A DNA stretch of 29,709 bases from Chlorokybus atmophyticus (lineage: Eukaryota > Streptophyta > Chlorokybophyceae > Chlorokybales > Chlorokybaceae), in assembly GCA_009103225.1 (NCBI GenBank), contig RHPI01000193.1:104067-133775 (forward strand), in the 5' to 3' direction. Under the pieces are notes generated by a model. The model did not search any database. It saw nothing but the letters and a program-made list of their open reading frames with translations, and was not told the origin of the DNA. Below are positions 9,641 through 23,289 of the stretch, one piece after another. How positions within the stretch are numbered: position 1 is the first letter of the stretch; every line of letters starts with the position of its first letter. The position numbers were made by a program, and so were the translations under genes.

Positions 9641-10839
9641 CGCTACTGTCTGTTTGTTGCAAGGAAGGAAGAGGGATATGTCAATTGCAGTGAAGGATAA
9701 TCAGGCAGGTAGGCAATGCTGAGATGAGTTGACACACACAGCATTGATCAGCACGGCATCCTGTACCTGTGTATGAGTCTGGGCTGCCGCCCAAAGACTC
9801 GTCCAGACAGGCGGTGGCGCCCTTCCTCTCTAACTCAACTACCACAGCTCCCACAACAACTGAGGTTGAGGCAGCTAATAAAGCTAAGCAGCTAATGAGC
9901 TGCTGCTCGCCCTCTGTCTGGCCCTGCCTGCTACTCAGCAGCAGTTGCCGCCAGTTAAGAACCCTTCCCCCCTGCCTGCTGCCTGCCTCGCTGCTAGTTG
10001 GGTGAGCTATTTCTGGAGCTATTTACGGGCGGACAGACGCGCAGCTCGATAAAGATCACGTGACCCCCCCTATGTACTGAGTGCGTCGTCTAGCGCGTGT
10101 TATGTACCTTGCGAGGATGCATTAGTGTCGAGTGGGGGATGTACTGGGTATAGGGCACTTGATGTGTTGCATCGTTCATGAGCCTGATGAAGGCTATCAG
10201 GTGTAGTGTATATAGGTGTACCTAGTCGCGGGGAAAGACGCGACCGTTATCGGTAACGCACCTGTGTCAGGTACACTGCTGTCCGCGGAGTGGGGGGATA
10301 GACAGTGTGCAGTGGCAATTTGCCACGTTGCCACGCGGCAGTAAGCTAAGGGTTACCGCTGTGGCGGTTTCAACCAACCAGTAGAATGATCATTGGCGGG
10401 TAAGTTAGTCTGTAGTCTGCCCTCGTTATATGAAACCTTCCTGGTAGACCCGACGGGATGCCTGGACAACATGTTGCCAAATTAGACGCTTTCATGATGC
10501 TGCAAGGTGCGAGGTGCGGATTTCGCACTGCGGAATCAACTCTCTTACAAAGGTTTGTAATGTATTCACTTGCATGTCATCTTGTGTGCTATGTTACGGA
10601 CTAGCGACAGACGAGATGTTAGCAAGTTTTGAGGAATTGAGCGTAAAAGATAGATGAATGTGTAAATGTTGTATATTTCAGGACCACAAGCACTGATCAT
10701 GTCTATATCGGATTTGAAGGCAATTATCATATTTTATCAATAACATATTATTTATTTAAAGGCTCAAAAACACTTGCAACCCACAATAAACACTTGTCTA
10801 TGGTTTTAAAAGGTTAACAGTGTTTGCCACAAGTCATAG
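9641..10839. promoter_or_regulatory. Upstream region of the matrix-protein gene
   Basis: No supported gene is seen. The part nearest the start codon (9641-10020) is rich in short CTGC and CAGC repeats and probably holds the 5' UTR. A palindromic TCACGTGA lies at 10056-10063. Small hairpins occur near 10225-10244 (GTCGCG/CGCGAC). A small open frame at 9769-10005 has no protein-like features. No convincing TATA box is visible on the minus strand. Confidence 0.35.
10056..10063. promoter_or_regulatory. G-box-like palindrome TCACGTGA
   Basis: The site contains CACGTG, a core bound by plant bZIP and bHLH factors, about 415 bp upstream of the matrix-gene start codon. A role is inferred from position only. 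Confidence 0.3.
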
Positions 10840-11136
10840 GCTATGATTCCGCTCAACATTGACATTGTCATTTTCATGTAGCCGCTGTTTTCGAGCAACT
10901 GAGTACGGCCGAAGGCGGTATGGCAAAACGGCGCTAAGACCTAAGGTAGCTTATATGTGCAACGTCGTTTAACATTATGCACATAAATTTTATTTAGTAT
11001 GAAACAAAATTTAATCTGGGACTCGCATTCAGTTACTAGTACAACGCTATTGCCAATGCTATCCCCCTATTGCTGTCGATCATAGCGAGTTATGGTATAA
11101 TGTGGGCACGCATTTGCTATACATGCGGCGACACTC

Positions 11137-11439
11137 GTGCCCTGCATAGCAACGCGCCATGATGACAAAATTCTACATGTTATAAAGCAAAATATGTCTA
11201 TACCCGCGTGTCACGCTCACATAAAACACCAATTTTGCCACACAGCACAGCACAGCACATTAGCCGCCAGCCCAGCCCGTAGCATGCGCGCCTACGCTCC
11301 TGCCGTCGTCAGCGCCCCATCCGCCTCTGTTATGGGCGGCCTCGCCGATACCGGCCCGCCACTTGCCGCCGCCGTCCTTCATTCCATGCCAGTTATCAAA
11401 GATAGAATGCCTCGCATGAGCATGCACCAACATGGTTAG
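11137..11439 (+). other. Mirrored open frame in left arm, probably not a gene
   Basis: A 100-codon open frame (MPCIATRHDDKILHVIKQNM...) has a close copy on the opposite strand at 11642-11944 in the right arm. Both stay open with mostly substituting differences and end in the same MPRMSMHQHG. No domain is recognised. The shared openness may be inherited from one ancestral arm rather than maintained. Confidence 0.3.
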
Positions 11440-11641
11440 CGCAAAATGCAATGCAAACAAGTATAAAACATGCAATAAGCCGGTGATAATGTCGTGTTTT
11501 ATAGCATACTTAAGCTGCAGCTCCAGACTGTGTGCTTATTCCCCAAGGGCATATGCAAAAACATGCTTGTAAGAATGCTATAAAACACGAGACTATCATC
11601 AGTTTATTGCATTATCACATTTGTTTGCATTGCATTTTGTG

Positions 11642-11944
11642 CTAACCATGTTGGTGCATGCTCATGCGGGGCATTCTATTGTTGTTGGCTGGCATATAAC
11701 GAAGGACGGCGGCGGCAAGTGGCGGGCCGGTATCGGCGGGGCCGCCCATAACAGAGGCGGATGGGGCGCTGACGGCGGCGGGAGCGTAGGCGCGCATGTT
11801 ACGGGCAGGGCTGGCGGCTAATGTGCTGTGCCGTGCTGTGTGGCAAAATTGGTGTTTTATGTGAGCGTGACACGCGGGTATGCACATATTTTGCTTTATA
11901 ACATGTAGGATTTTGTTATCATGGCGCGTTGCTATGTAGGGCAC
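11642..11944 (-). other. Mirrored open frame in right arm, probably not a gene
   Basis: This is the counterpart of the 11137-11439 frame on the other arm, also 100 codons and with no indels between the two over their whole length. The middle is Ala/Pro/Ser-rich because of the GC-rich core. No function is suggested. Confidence 0.3.
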
Positions 11945-12249
11945 GAGTGTCGCCGCATGTATAGCAAATGCGTGCCCACATTATACCATAACTCGCTATG
12001 ACCGACAGCAATAGCGATAGCGATAGCGTTAGCAATAGCGTTGTAATAGGAATTGAATGCGAGTCTCAGATAAATTTTTTTTCATATTAAATTCAAAGTT
12101 ATGTGCATAATGTTAAAAGACGTTGCACATATATATAAGCTACCTTACGCCTTAGCGCCGTTTTGCCACACCGCCTCCTGCCGTACTCATTTGCTCGAAA
12201 AAAGCGGCTACATGAAAATGACAATGTGAATGTTGAGCGGAATGATAGC

Positions 12250-14986
<2,737 letters not shown>

Positions 14987-14987
14987 N

Positions 14988-17011
14988 CGCATCGCCATTA
15001 ACATTATAACTGCACGTATTGCAACAGGTGAAATAATAAAGTTGATTTATACCGCAATTGCAACATGGCTGTACATGTCAGCAGTAAAGGAACGGATGTT
15101 AATGCGGCGCAATGTGGTTTATTTATTTGATTCTTTATTCCCTTTTTATTTAAGTGCAGCTTTAGGTCTGAATGGGATGCGACGGAGTCTTTAAGGGACT
15201 GTATTAAACCTCTATCAAGTGGCCTATCAGCTGACAGGCAAATACACGACCTGTCAGCTTGGTCGCTTGCGGCGACGAGGGTCATTTGAAAGTGAACTCA
15301 CCTCTTTATGCGGTGTACGTCGCGGAGCGATGAATTGAATCCACAATCTCGCGCAATGCGGTTTTGCCAGAATGACTTGAGCGATCGTGTTGCTGTACTA
15401 CCCCAAAGAGACACAATCCAACTTGATAACATTTGTGTGTTGATGTGATGTTGGCTGCATTAACCAAAGCGCGGAATTTGGGTTTAACTGCAGGTTGACA
15501 CGAACAAGGAATGACAAATGCTTCGCCAAGCTGTTGACCATTATACGCATTACAGGTAATGGCGCAATAACGAAGTGTGCAACAATTACTTGGACAACTC
15601 ATGGCATTTATAACATTAACCTGAATGCACATCGTGTCCGCATGAGTGGAGCCGTGATGGCTGTTTGAGTATCCAGCTTGATGAAGTGCATTATCCGCCA
15701 GCCAACACGCAAGCATGCGCATGCAAAGCAATGTAGTTGAGCAAGGTTGCCATAAACTTTATAACACCTTAAAAGCGCTCAAGCAGCTGCGTACTATACC
15801 CTCTCTGATGAAAATATGTCACCATACGCTGTTGGATTGTCAGAAAAAGCACACAGCTTTGAAGAGTTTTTGCGCGCCTGTGCGGGTCTAAATGGGTGTG
15901 CATGTGCATGTGGGTGGGTGTACGCGTATGTATGCGAGTGCAGGGGCATGTTATAGTGATGCGTCTTTGCTTACCCGGCTCGCAAAAGCCTGGTGCACTT
16001 TGATATACGGCTTGATGTTGTCCTTCTGAATAAGAAAGCTTTTTAGGAGGGGTTGATGCAACGCGGCGCGCCCACGTTGTTGGTCGACGCGCCGGAAGAT
16101 GACTGGCTGCCTGGCGCAGCGGCATTTCTCACCACCATTTGATCTAAATGATTAATGAACCGCTTGATGACGGTCGACCGCGATAATTGTGAAGGTCGAT
16201 TGGCAGTCGACCGGCTTCATATTATTACAGACCGCCATTGGCTGCAAACACTCAACAGATAAGCCATTTTGCTTCAGTCAAGTAATGAAACCGAGGGACA
16301 AATCCCCCCTCTTTTCACCTGTGGCTCACGTGTAATGGATACACATGAGCTTCTAAAGATTTGCATGTAGTGATTCATTATCATTATACTATAACTACTT
16401 TACTTTTACAATTGTGAAAGTTAAGAGCTATCTGCGACACATGTCATAATGATAATCCTGAACTGATAGCCCCGTCTAGCATAATTGTCACGAAATAGCA
16501 GTTGCAACCCATCTTATTCGCATAGTTGAAAAAACAATTAAATCTTCGTATTTAGACGTGGTCTTCAACACCTCTTACCCAAATTAAACTTGCACATGCT
16601 GCATATTTTAATAGCTTTGCGTACACAGGAGTTCCAACTTGGTTGCATTACGAGGCAACAATCGAGGGCATTTTTCAACATACCGGTTTTTAATGTTATC
16701 ATTATTATCTTGCAATGTTCCGGATCCTCAACTTTTGGGCCATTCATATGCCTGCGTTCATGATATCTTGTTAAAGATTGATACAACAACAGCCTGCTGA
16801 GCAATGCAGTAATTGCTTTGTGTAATATGTTAACATATGTATTATACAGAATATGTGGGTGGATATGGGATACTACCAGCTTGTGTTTGCATGATGCTAC
16901 CAACCTGTGCGAGCGTGCTGATGCATGTGTGGTTTTGCTTGCGTGCGCTTGTGTGCATTAGAACGTGCCTCTATGTGCATGCATTATCGCTGTAACTATG
17001 TGTGTGCGTGC

Positions 17012-17015
<4 letters not shown>
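14988..17015. other. Gene-poor region with weak minus-strand frames
   Basis: Minus-strand open frames at 15306-15731 (141 codons, Cys-rich start, includes CSCQPAVKPKFRALVNAANI), 15769-16125 and 16565-16903 show no recognised domain. The first looks most protein-like but has no signal peptide, no clear splice sites and no neighbour that suggests a role. Otherwise the region is AT-rich with no RNA gene that I can identify. Confidence 0.35.

Positions 17016-17055
<40 letters not shown>
17016..17055. repeat. (AT)20 microsatellite
   Basis: There are forty bases of perfect AT repeat, flanked by TGTGTGCG-type alternating sequence on both sides (about 16920-17115), forming a compound simple repeat. 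Confidence 0.95.
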
Positions 17056-17058
<3 letters not shown>

Positions 17059-17099
17059 GTGCCCCGTGTGTATGCGCAAACATGTGTGTGCACTTTTGT

Positions 17100-18058
17100 G
17101 CATGCATGCGTGTGTGCAAGCGCTTGAAAGAGGGCGCCAGCAAGGGGGTGGGGGTGGGGTGTGTTGCTTATGCGCTTTCACAAGCAAAGGCATGGCACCC
17201 ATCTACGGGCCAAGTCGCCGCCCTGGCTTGACCTAGCCTGCGCTTGGTCGGCCAGTGCTTCAGCCTAGTTGCCGCCCTCGGCTATCCTCCGTCTGCACTG
17301 GGTTGGGCACGTCTCCGCTTGGCTACCTGGACTACGCTGGTACACACCGCCTTAGCCTCACCGCCGCCGTCACCGCTGCCGCCGCCGCCACTGATGACGT
17401 CGGTGCTTCGGGCACGTGGAGATGGGCAATTGACCAGTCAACATGCCGGCATCTTGCCGGCTGAAATCGCAAGCCTTCCTCACCTTCCTTGTTACACCAG
17501 CCGTGTCCGCTAGTCCCCTACCGAAGCAGTGTGCTTCCCTCGTGCTTGCCTTCGAAAATACCTTGTGACTTTTTAACAATCTTAACATTGTTTGGTGTGT
17601 TTGTATGTGCGTGCCGACGCGTGGCGCCCTAAGCAGCGCAAAAAATGCCGCCTCAGGGTGAGCCGTTGAAATGCCCTGCTGCGACGCCCTTCGCCTTTTT
17701 ACAAAGGGCGAGCCGCGTAGCATTCTGTGCCAAGCAACAGCACGGCCAAATGCACGGCTGCGGCGGCGCCGGTTTTTTGGCAAGGCGCCTCCGAGACTTA
17801 CCGCCCTGGTGTGGCGGTATGCGGGCGCACACGCCGCACGTCACCGCATCTGCTAGAATGTGCACTGTACCGTGCAAGCTATAGCAGCCGCTGTGCAAGC
17901 TGCTCAGAGAGGTCAGGGGTGCGGCGGCGGCGGCGGCGGCGGCGGTGAGCTGTGAGCTGATAAGTGTGGGACTATCTGTGTGGCTTTTTGAATTGTTGGC
18001 TGGGTTGTTGGCCGGCTGTTTGGCCATCGCTAAAGGGCACTGATCGCATTGCTTCGGC
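17100..18058. other. GC-rich region, possible 5' part of a gene
   Basis: GC content rises clearly from about 17130. Pro/Ala-coding triplet runs occur at 17355-17395 (CCGCCG) and a perfect GCG run at 17921-17945. Open frames are present on both strands (for example 17244-17513 + and 17653-18105 -), but none has a recognisable motif. It may be the promoter and leader of the candidate gene that follows. Confidence 0.3.
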
Positions 18059-18059
18059 A

Positions 18060-19440
18060 GGGCAGCCAGGCGAGGAGCGCCAGGCCAAGTCTGCATCGGC
18101 GGCAAGCAGGTAAGTACGGTCGTTGTGGTGTTGTTATGATTGCCGTGCTCGGCCTCTCCTGACCGCTTTGTGTTTTTTAAAAGCGGTCAGGCCAGGCCAA
18201 GTGGAGCCAAGTTAGGAGGGTGGCCAGGCTAAGCCAAGCCATGCTAGGAGGGCGGCGGCGGTGTTGGCGGCGAGGTTTTGAGCTAGTAAATATGGTGGTG
18301 TGTTCCGTGCTTAGTGTGTTTGTGCATCGGAGTCGACTAACCGCTCTGTTTTCTTGGAGCGGCTGAGGCAGGCCTGGGGGGCGCGCAGGTTAGGCCTGAA
18401 GGCAAGCGGCCATCGGAGTCTGCAGCATTTGGCGGCAGTAGCATGTACTGTTGTTGTAGTTGATGGCAACTATCATTGTTAGAGTGGTTGTATTGAATGT
18501 ATGTACTGAAGCATGTTAATGCATTTTAATATACTTGCTTATGTGATGTTGAGGTTGTGTGTGTCATGTCTAGACGCATTGCATGTATGTTATATGCATG
18601 CATGTGGATGTGGTCGTTCATATTGGTGTTGTGGTCACAGCGGTATCAGCGACGATGAACATTACCTCGGCACAATACCACCAGGTGGAGAATGTTGCGA
18701 TAGGCTGAAAGCATTGCAAAGCCTATGTTTAATGGTGAGTTGATGAAGTGCTTGCATATGTCGAGGTGATTTTGTATGAACGAGTAGCAATATGTTGTTG
18801 GGTTTTGCGTGAACGCTAGTCGCATGTGCTGTGCAGAACATCAACATCCGCAAGCGCCGACAAGAGTTAGCCTTGCAAGCGGAGGCGGGGTTGTTTTCGT
18901 CGCGTGATGATAGTAATAGAGAGGGAGAGGGGGTGGCAGAGGTAGCATGCGATGCGCGCAATGTGCCTATTAAAGCGCCTGTTGATGCACGCATTATTGC
19001 ATCCATAGTTGAGCGCGTGCCTTATAATGCTCCTCATCAAAACAACAAAGAGCGTTACAAAGCAATGTGCAAAGCGAAGGAAAGCGCGAAGAATATAGCC
19101 CTCGGTTGGTCGCATCGCGCACGAGCAGAGAATCACAGCCTGCAAGTCAAGTATGATGCTTATATTCAACGAGAACGTGAGCATCATACCAAGCTCAATG
19201 ACAAGGTTTTACAACTCTTGGAAACTTTAGCGCGCACGCGTTTCAAGTTGCATGCTGCTAAGTTGAGGGCGATGCAATCATAGATGACTTGGTGCAACTT
19301 GAACGCCAAGTCACAACTACGGTAGTTGAAAGGATTAAAAAACGTTATGTGCCGGTCCGGTTGATAGCACGAGGGCATGTCGACTTACGTCCCGCGTTTT
19401 TGATGCACATTGTGGGGGACTGTGGTTATGGTAGTCGCTT
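18060..19440 (+). pseudogene. Unrecognised multi-exon gene with a frameshift
   Basis: The best-supported part is an exon at 18641-18734 (GGISDDEHYLGTIPPGGECC region), spliced in phase 0 over a 102-nt GT-AG intron (18735-18836) to a long exon from 18837. That exon encodes a basic, Lys/Arg/Glu-rich, probably coiled-coil stretch (NINIRKRRQELALQAEAGLF ... YIQREREHHTKLNDKVLQLL). Upstream, 18061-18109 with a strong donor CAG|GTAAGT and 18389-18444 (VRPEGKRPSESAAFGG) could be earlier exons. The long frame stops at 19281, but coding-like sequence continues one frame away to about 19458 (IIDDLVQLERQVTTTVVERI, then RGHVDLRPAFLMHIVGDCGY). This suggests an indel or a recent break. I recognise no family; it may be an accessory gene of the adjacent Helitron or an independent gene. 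Confidence 0.45.
18161..18362. repeat. Two related hairpins with GGCCAGG-like flanks
   Basis: GACCGCTTT (18161-18169) pairs with AAAGCGGTC (18180-18188). A diverged second copy, CCGCTC (18341-18346) with GAGCGG (18357-18362), lies about 175 bp on. Both have a T-rich loop (TGTTTT) and both are followed by (CAGGC)-type sequence, so this is a decayed tandem duplication within the candidate introns. Confidence 0.5.
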
Positions 19441-19857
19441 TAGGTGTTTCCATCTTTGAGACGATTGCGATATAACGCAGTCTATGTATAAGATTGTCAT
19501 GATGGGATCATGGATATTAGTGAACGTTGTAAATTTCGAACTTTTAAAGTGAATGGATGAAGTTTCAAATCTGATTAATATATGGTCACAATATATTGAT
19601 ACGGTATCAATGTATTGTATGCGATGGATTTGTGCCAGCAATGAATGAAGCAAGCACTTCCAATATAGGGAGGATGATGGTGATGAGGAGGATTAACAAC
19701 GCCGTTATTTGAGAAGTGAGTATCATGACATAATTTGTTGAATGTATTACATATTGCTAACATTTCATAATAACATGTACTTGTGGCTTATGTACACTGT
19801 ACAGCAATACATTGTCATTATATACTTTCAGTTAGTGAATTGTACACCAGGAGTTAT

Positions 19858-20510
19858 GCCCGCAATGGATGCAATGGGCCCCACTCATGAGGCAGAAGAG
19901 CAACGCAGACGACAACTGAATGCAAATGTTGCACGACCACGCGAGTACCGCGCAAAACAAAAAGGTGCTGCAATGCAATAGCAACGCAAGGCAGATGAGG
20001 AATCGCAAAAGCGACAGGAAGAGCTACGAAACAGAGAGGAAGAGCAAATGCGAATCGAGCATTCATCACAGCTGTCACATATTTATAACGCGCGACGGCG
20101 ACGAAGCCTGCATGCTTAGACGCAGATAGCGTGCAGAGCACAGATGCAGTTCGGCACAGATGCAAAGCGTGATGCATGAAGCTGCGCAGCTTTAGCAACG
20201 TGCGTCGCAGTTGCAAAGTGTAATAGATGCACGACAGCATTGGCACAATCTGATGCAGCGACAAAAACAGCGCATAGTTACCCAACAAGACAATGCACGT
20301 CGTAAAGTGCAATTGGAGCGTAGTCGCAAGCAGCACACAGATGCCAAACGTATGGCCCGCGCACAAATTACGCCCGGTACGCTGAACGCATGGCCGCGGG
20401 ACGTGCTGATGAGACGCCAGGGAAGCGGCATGAATGTCTGTAGTCGATGGCATTTTGCACCACAGAGCAACGCGCAGACAAAACCCCGATCACGCATCAA
20501 CAACGCTTAG
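19858..20510 (+). pseudogene. Helitron N-terminal basic-repeat region
   Basis: Arg/Gln/Glu-rich repeats such as EEQRRRQLNANVARPREYRA and, in another frame, QRKADEESQKRQEELRNREE resemble the RERR-type tandem repeats at the start of many Helitron RepHel proteins. A third piece (QLERSRKQHTDAKRMARAQI region) continues it. At least two stops separate the pieces (for example TAG at 19979). Confidence 0.65.
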
Positions 20511-20599
20511 ATTTGGATGCGGTTGCTCATGCAGCCGCGCGCAAACAGTAGACCTCAAAACGAGAGCCGCAGCAACAGAAGCAGATGCAATAATCCGAT

Positions 20600-20975
20600 G
20601 AACATCGCGCTTTGATCTAGTTGTATCACGAAATTCAGCACGCCGTGCTGTATTTACGGAAGCAGACCTGCCGCCTGATGACCGCAGCAACTTGGGGGAG
20701 TGCATGACGTGTCCCAACTATCATGCTATCATCAAATAAGCAAAATAGGTGAAGCAGGGCGGCGGCTTCTCAAGTTGGTGTTAGAAGGGGAAATTGGACC
20801 TGCTGTCGCATTTTCCTCCTAAACCACGATTTTCAGACCTAACCCTTAATACATCACCTTTTTGTGGGTCAAGACTCTGCGGTTAAATCCTTCAAAGCGA
20901 ACTCGCGGAGATTCAACAGCAATCAACCAATTGCAAGCCTATTCAACAAGGCAACTCGTAATATGCGACGTTCAT
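20600..20975 (+). pseudogene. Helitron N-terminal Cys-motif region
   Basis: LGECMTCPNYHAI (about 20692-20730) fits the CxxC...H pattern upstream of the Helitron-like domain. After a frame change, KSFKANSRRFNSNQPIASLF matches the following conserved segment, with an Arg-Gln/Arg-Phe-Asn core. The pieces are separated by stops, so this part is not translatable as it stands. Confidence 0.6.
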
Positions 20976-21059
20976 CATGAAATAATTAGTGCCTATGTTA
21001 TTTGCATAATTCGCATAACACACTTGTATATGTTGCTGGCATAAGAGACACGCCTGCTG

Positions 21060-21813
21060 GCGCGGGCAGTGTATCAGCCTTTATAGTGGAGGGGGCTTTC
21101 TACCCTCGCATGGGCCCGCTACGAGCGGATGCAGATGCCGCAACTTGCGCAGCTGTATGTACCCAATCCAGATGATGTCGTCAACCGGCGCAGCTCACAT
21201 CTTGGTTCAGCATGCTCTTGCAATGTATTGGATAAACTGCATTGTATGCTATAAAAGGAGAACAATTTCGTGTGTGAGTTTAGCAGCTGATGGACATACC
21301 TAGAAGGGGATGTCGCAAGTTACCGATTGATTATTTGGACATACGGTGTACCTGACAAGCGGTATTGTGCGCCCACCGCCAATGAAGGGTTGGCAATGTT
21401 TATACTGGATAACCCTGATGAGCAGCAAAACCAACACGAGCTAATTATTCGTCGATGGGTAATGAGCAGTGCATCACTGAACTATCATTGCCATAGTTGC
21501 AGTGTGCGATTTGATCTCATTATGATGCGTTTGTGATACGGGCTTTAGGGGGGGGAGCGATATAGCGTATCAGCAACCTCATTGGCGCATAAGATCCGCT
21601 GCACTTGTGCTATTCTACCCGTTCGGAGGAACGAGGTGGCATGACGACATCCCTTTGTGCTGTGGAGTTTGTTGTGAAGGCCGTCAACGGCGCACTGCAC
21701 GTGAGGAGTTTACAAACAACGTTAATAAAGAAAAGCCCATGGCGCCAGCAGAGGAGCAAAGCGCAATACTGCTCGCGAGTACGCAACTTTCACAATAATG
21801 GTAAACCACACAC

Positions 21814-21894
<81 letters not shown>

Positions 21895-22140
21895 CGTGTG
21901 TTTGCAATGGTATATTGTTTGGTTGTGCATATTTTATCGTTCTTATTCATGGTAGGATCGTGATTCCAGCGTATGGAATGGGCAATTCACGCGAGGGCGT
22001 CGATTATTCAAAGAGTACGTGGTCTCTGCATATGCAAAAGTGGAGGCGCAACGTTTTGCGTGGGTGCGAACCCATCGGAAGCAACTGAGCGCCGATCTGT
22101 ACAAAGGAATATTATTCAACAATTGATCCAATAAATGACG
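21060..22140 (+). pseudogene. Helitron middle N-terminal region, split by (TG)n
   Basis: RYCAPTANEGLAMFILDN (about 21361) matches the YNAPTADE segment of Helitron proteins, and LFYPFGGTRWHDD (21610-21650) matches the LLFPRGEDGWH box. After the TG repeat, RLFKEYVVSAYAKVEAQRFA and WVRTHRKQLSADLYKGILFN (about 22000-22120) are nearly intact. The good preservation after the repeat contrasts with broken sequence before it, so the repeat probably sits in an intron or a late expansion. Confidence 0.8.
21823..21890. repeat. (TG)34 microsatellite
   Basis: There are sixty-eight bases of perfect TG repeat, preceded by CACACATATATATA and followed by CGTGCGTGTG. It lies within the Helitron coding trace between the FYPFG box and the LFKEYVV segment. 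Confidence 0.95.
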
Positions 22141-22184
22141 TCAGCACATTTCTCATGAGCAAAACTCATACCTTAAAATGTAAT

Positions 22185-22550
22185 AGGTGTGCGTGATGCG
22201 TGGCCGCAGACGATGGTCTGCAAGGACATGGATTGGGACGATGGATTGTGTTGCCATTTACGTCCATTGTTACTCCGCGACACATAATACAATTGTATCA
22301 GGATGCCATGGCATTTGTGAGAAAGCTTGGAGTGCCAGATCTGTTCATCACGTTCGCATGCAACCCGGAGTGGACGAAGATACAAACAGCGTTGTCGATA
22401 GGGCAGACGGTCAACGATCGACTTGATATTGTGGCACGCGTATTTCACATACAGCTCATATAAATGCGAGATGACTTGGTGACACATAGGCGTCTGGGCA
22501 AAGTTGCAAGTATCATTTACACAATTAAGTGGCAGGAGAGTTGGTTGCCC
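22185..22550 (+). pseudogene. Helitron-like N domain
   Basis: LYQDAMAFVRKLGVPDLFIT and FACNPEWTKIQ (about 22292-22385) are the hallmark block of the Helitron-like N-terminal domain (LYQDAMAIVRKFGKPDLFIT-type). GQTVNDRLDIVARVFHIQL follows. The next block, LGKVASIIYTIKWQ (to about 22535), leads to the HUH region but then runs into a stop, so a gap or intron of about 100 nt precedes the HUH motif. Confidence 0.9.
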
Positions 22551-22634
22551 AGTACATAGATCCTGGATTTAAACCCATGCATATATGTTATTGATAATGC
22601 AATACTTATTACGTGGTCACGTGCAGCCTGCGTT

Positions 22635-23274
22635 CTGAGGAGGCCGCCGCATGCACACATTCTTATCGTGTTGGCCGCAAGAGACAAACAAAAAACAACA
22701 AATGATTACGACAACATCGTGTGTGCGGAGCTGCCCGACAAAACAAATGAACCACAGGTGTATAACATGATTACCAGTCAAATGGTTTACGGTCCTTGCA
22801 GCGTGCGAAACCCCAAAAGCCCCTGCATGGACCAAGAGAAGAAGATTTGCACGAAGAAGTACCAAAAGCAGTTTCTATCAAGCCATCACGACAGACAGCA
22901 TTAGATCATGTCCGGTGTACCCGCAACGTGAAGACGGCCGCACCTTTATCAAGAGAGTGGGCGGGAACGAAGTTGTGCTAACGAACATCAACACAGTACC
23001 CTACGACAAATTTTTACGACGCTCAGATATAACGCCCACATCAACGTCGAGATTTGTTCTTCTATATCCTCCTTCAAGTGCCTGTACAAGTACGTTTACA
23101 AGGGACATGATCGCTATAGTAGATGTCGTACCCGCCGCGGATGCTGACAATGAGGTGCAGCCTCTCATTGACGAGATCAAGCGACATATGAACAACCGCT
23201 ACTTGTCTTTGAGCGCGGCTTGGTGGCGCATATACTGCTTTAAGATCCATCGTGAGCTTTTAAATATTTATTAA
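22635..23274 (+). pseudogene. Helitron Rep catalytic region with HUH and Tyr motifs
   Basis: The metal-binding HUH motif is intact as PHAHIL, with His codons at 22650-22652 and 22656-22658. ARDKQKTTNDYDNIVCAELP and the Cys-containing block MVYGPCSVRNPKSPCMDQ follow. After a frame change come REDGRTFIKRVGG and then CLYKYVYKGHDR (about 23082-23117), which carries the paired Tyr residues of the Rep active site. DEIKRHMNNRYLSLSAAWWR (about 23170-23230) continues the family pattern. Both catalytic motifs survive although the frame changes at least twice. Confidence 0.88.
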
Positions 23275-23289
23275 TATTACTAATATTGT

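Larger units (their letters stand above)
10840..12249. repeat. 1.4-kb imperfect inverted repeat (foldback-like element)
   Basis: The left arm (about 10840-11507) and the right arm (about 11575-12249) are reverse complements over roughly 670 bp, with an estimated ten percent or so of substitutions plus small indels and a loop of about 67 bp. The ends start GCTAT-ATTCCGCTCAACATT on the left and mirror this on the right. Each arm has an AT-rich outer part and a GC-rich inner part (11260-11400 and 11690-11830). No target-site duplication is evident in the bases outside. The structure matches foldback/MITE-like non-autonomous DNA elements; no transposase is present. Divergence between arms argues against an assembly artefact. 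Confidence 0.85.

Noticed and set aside
17653-18105. 150-codon minus-strand frame with an Ala run
   Set aside because: The Ala run is the GCG repeat read in reverse, and plus-strand splice signals at 18060-18110 give a better explanation of the 3' part.
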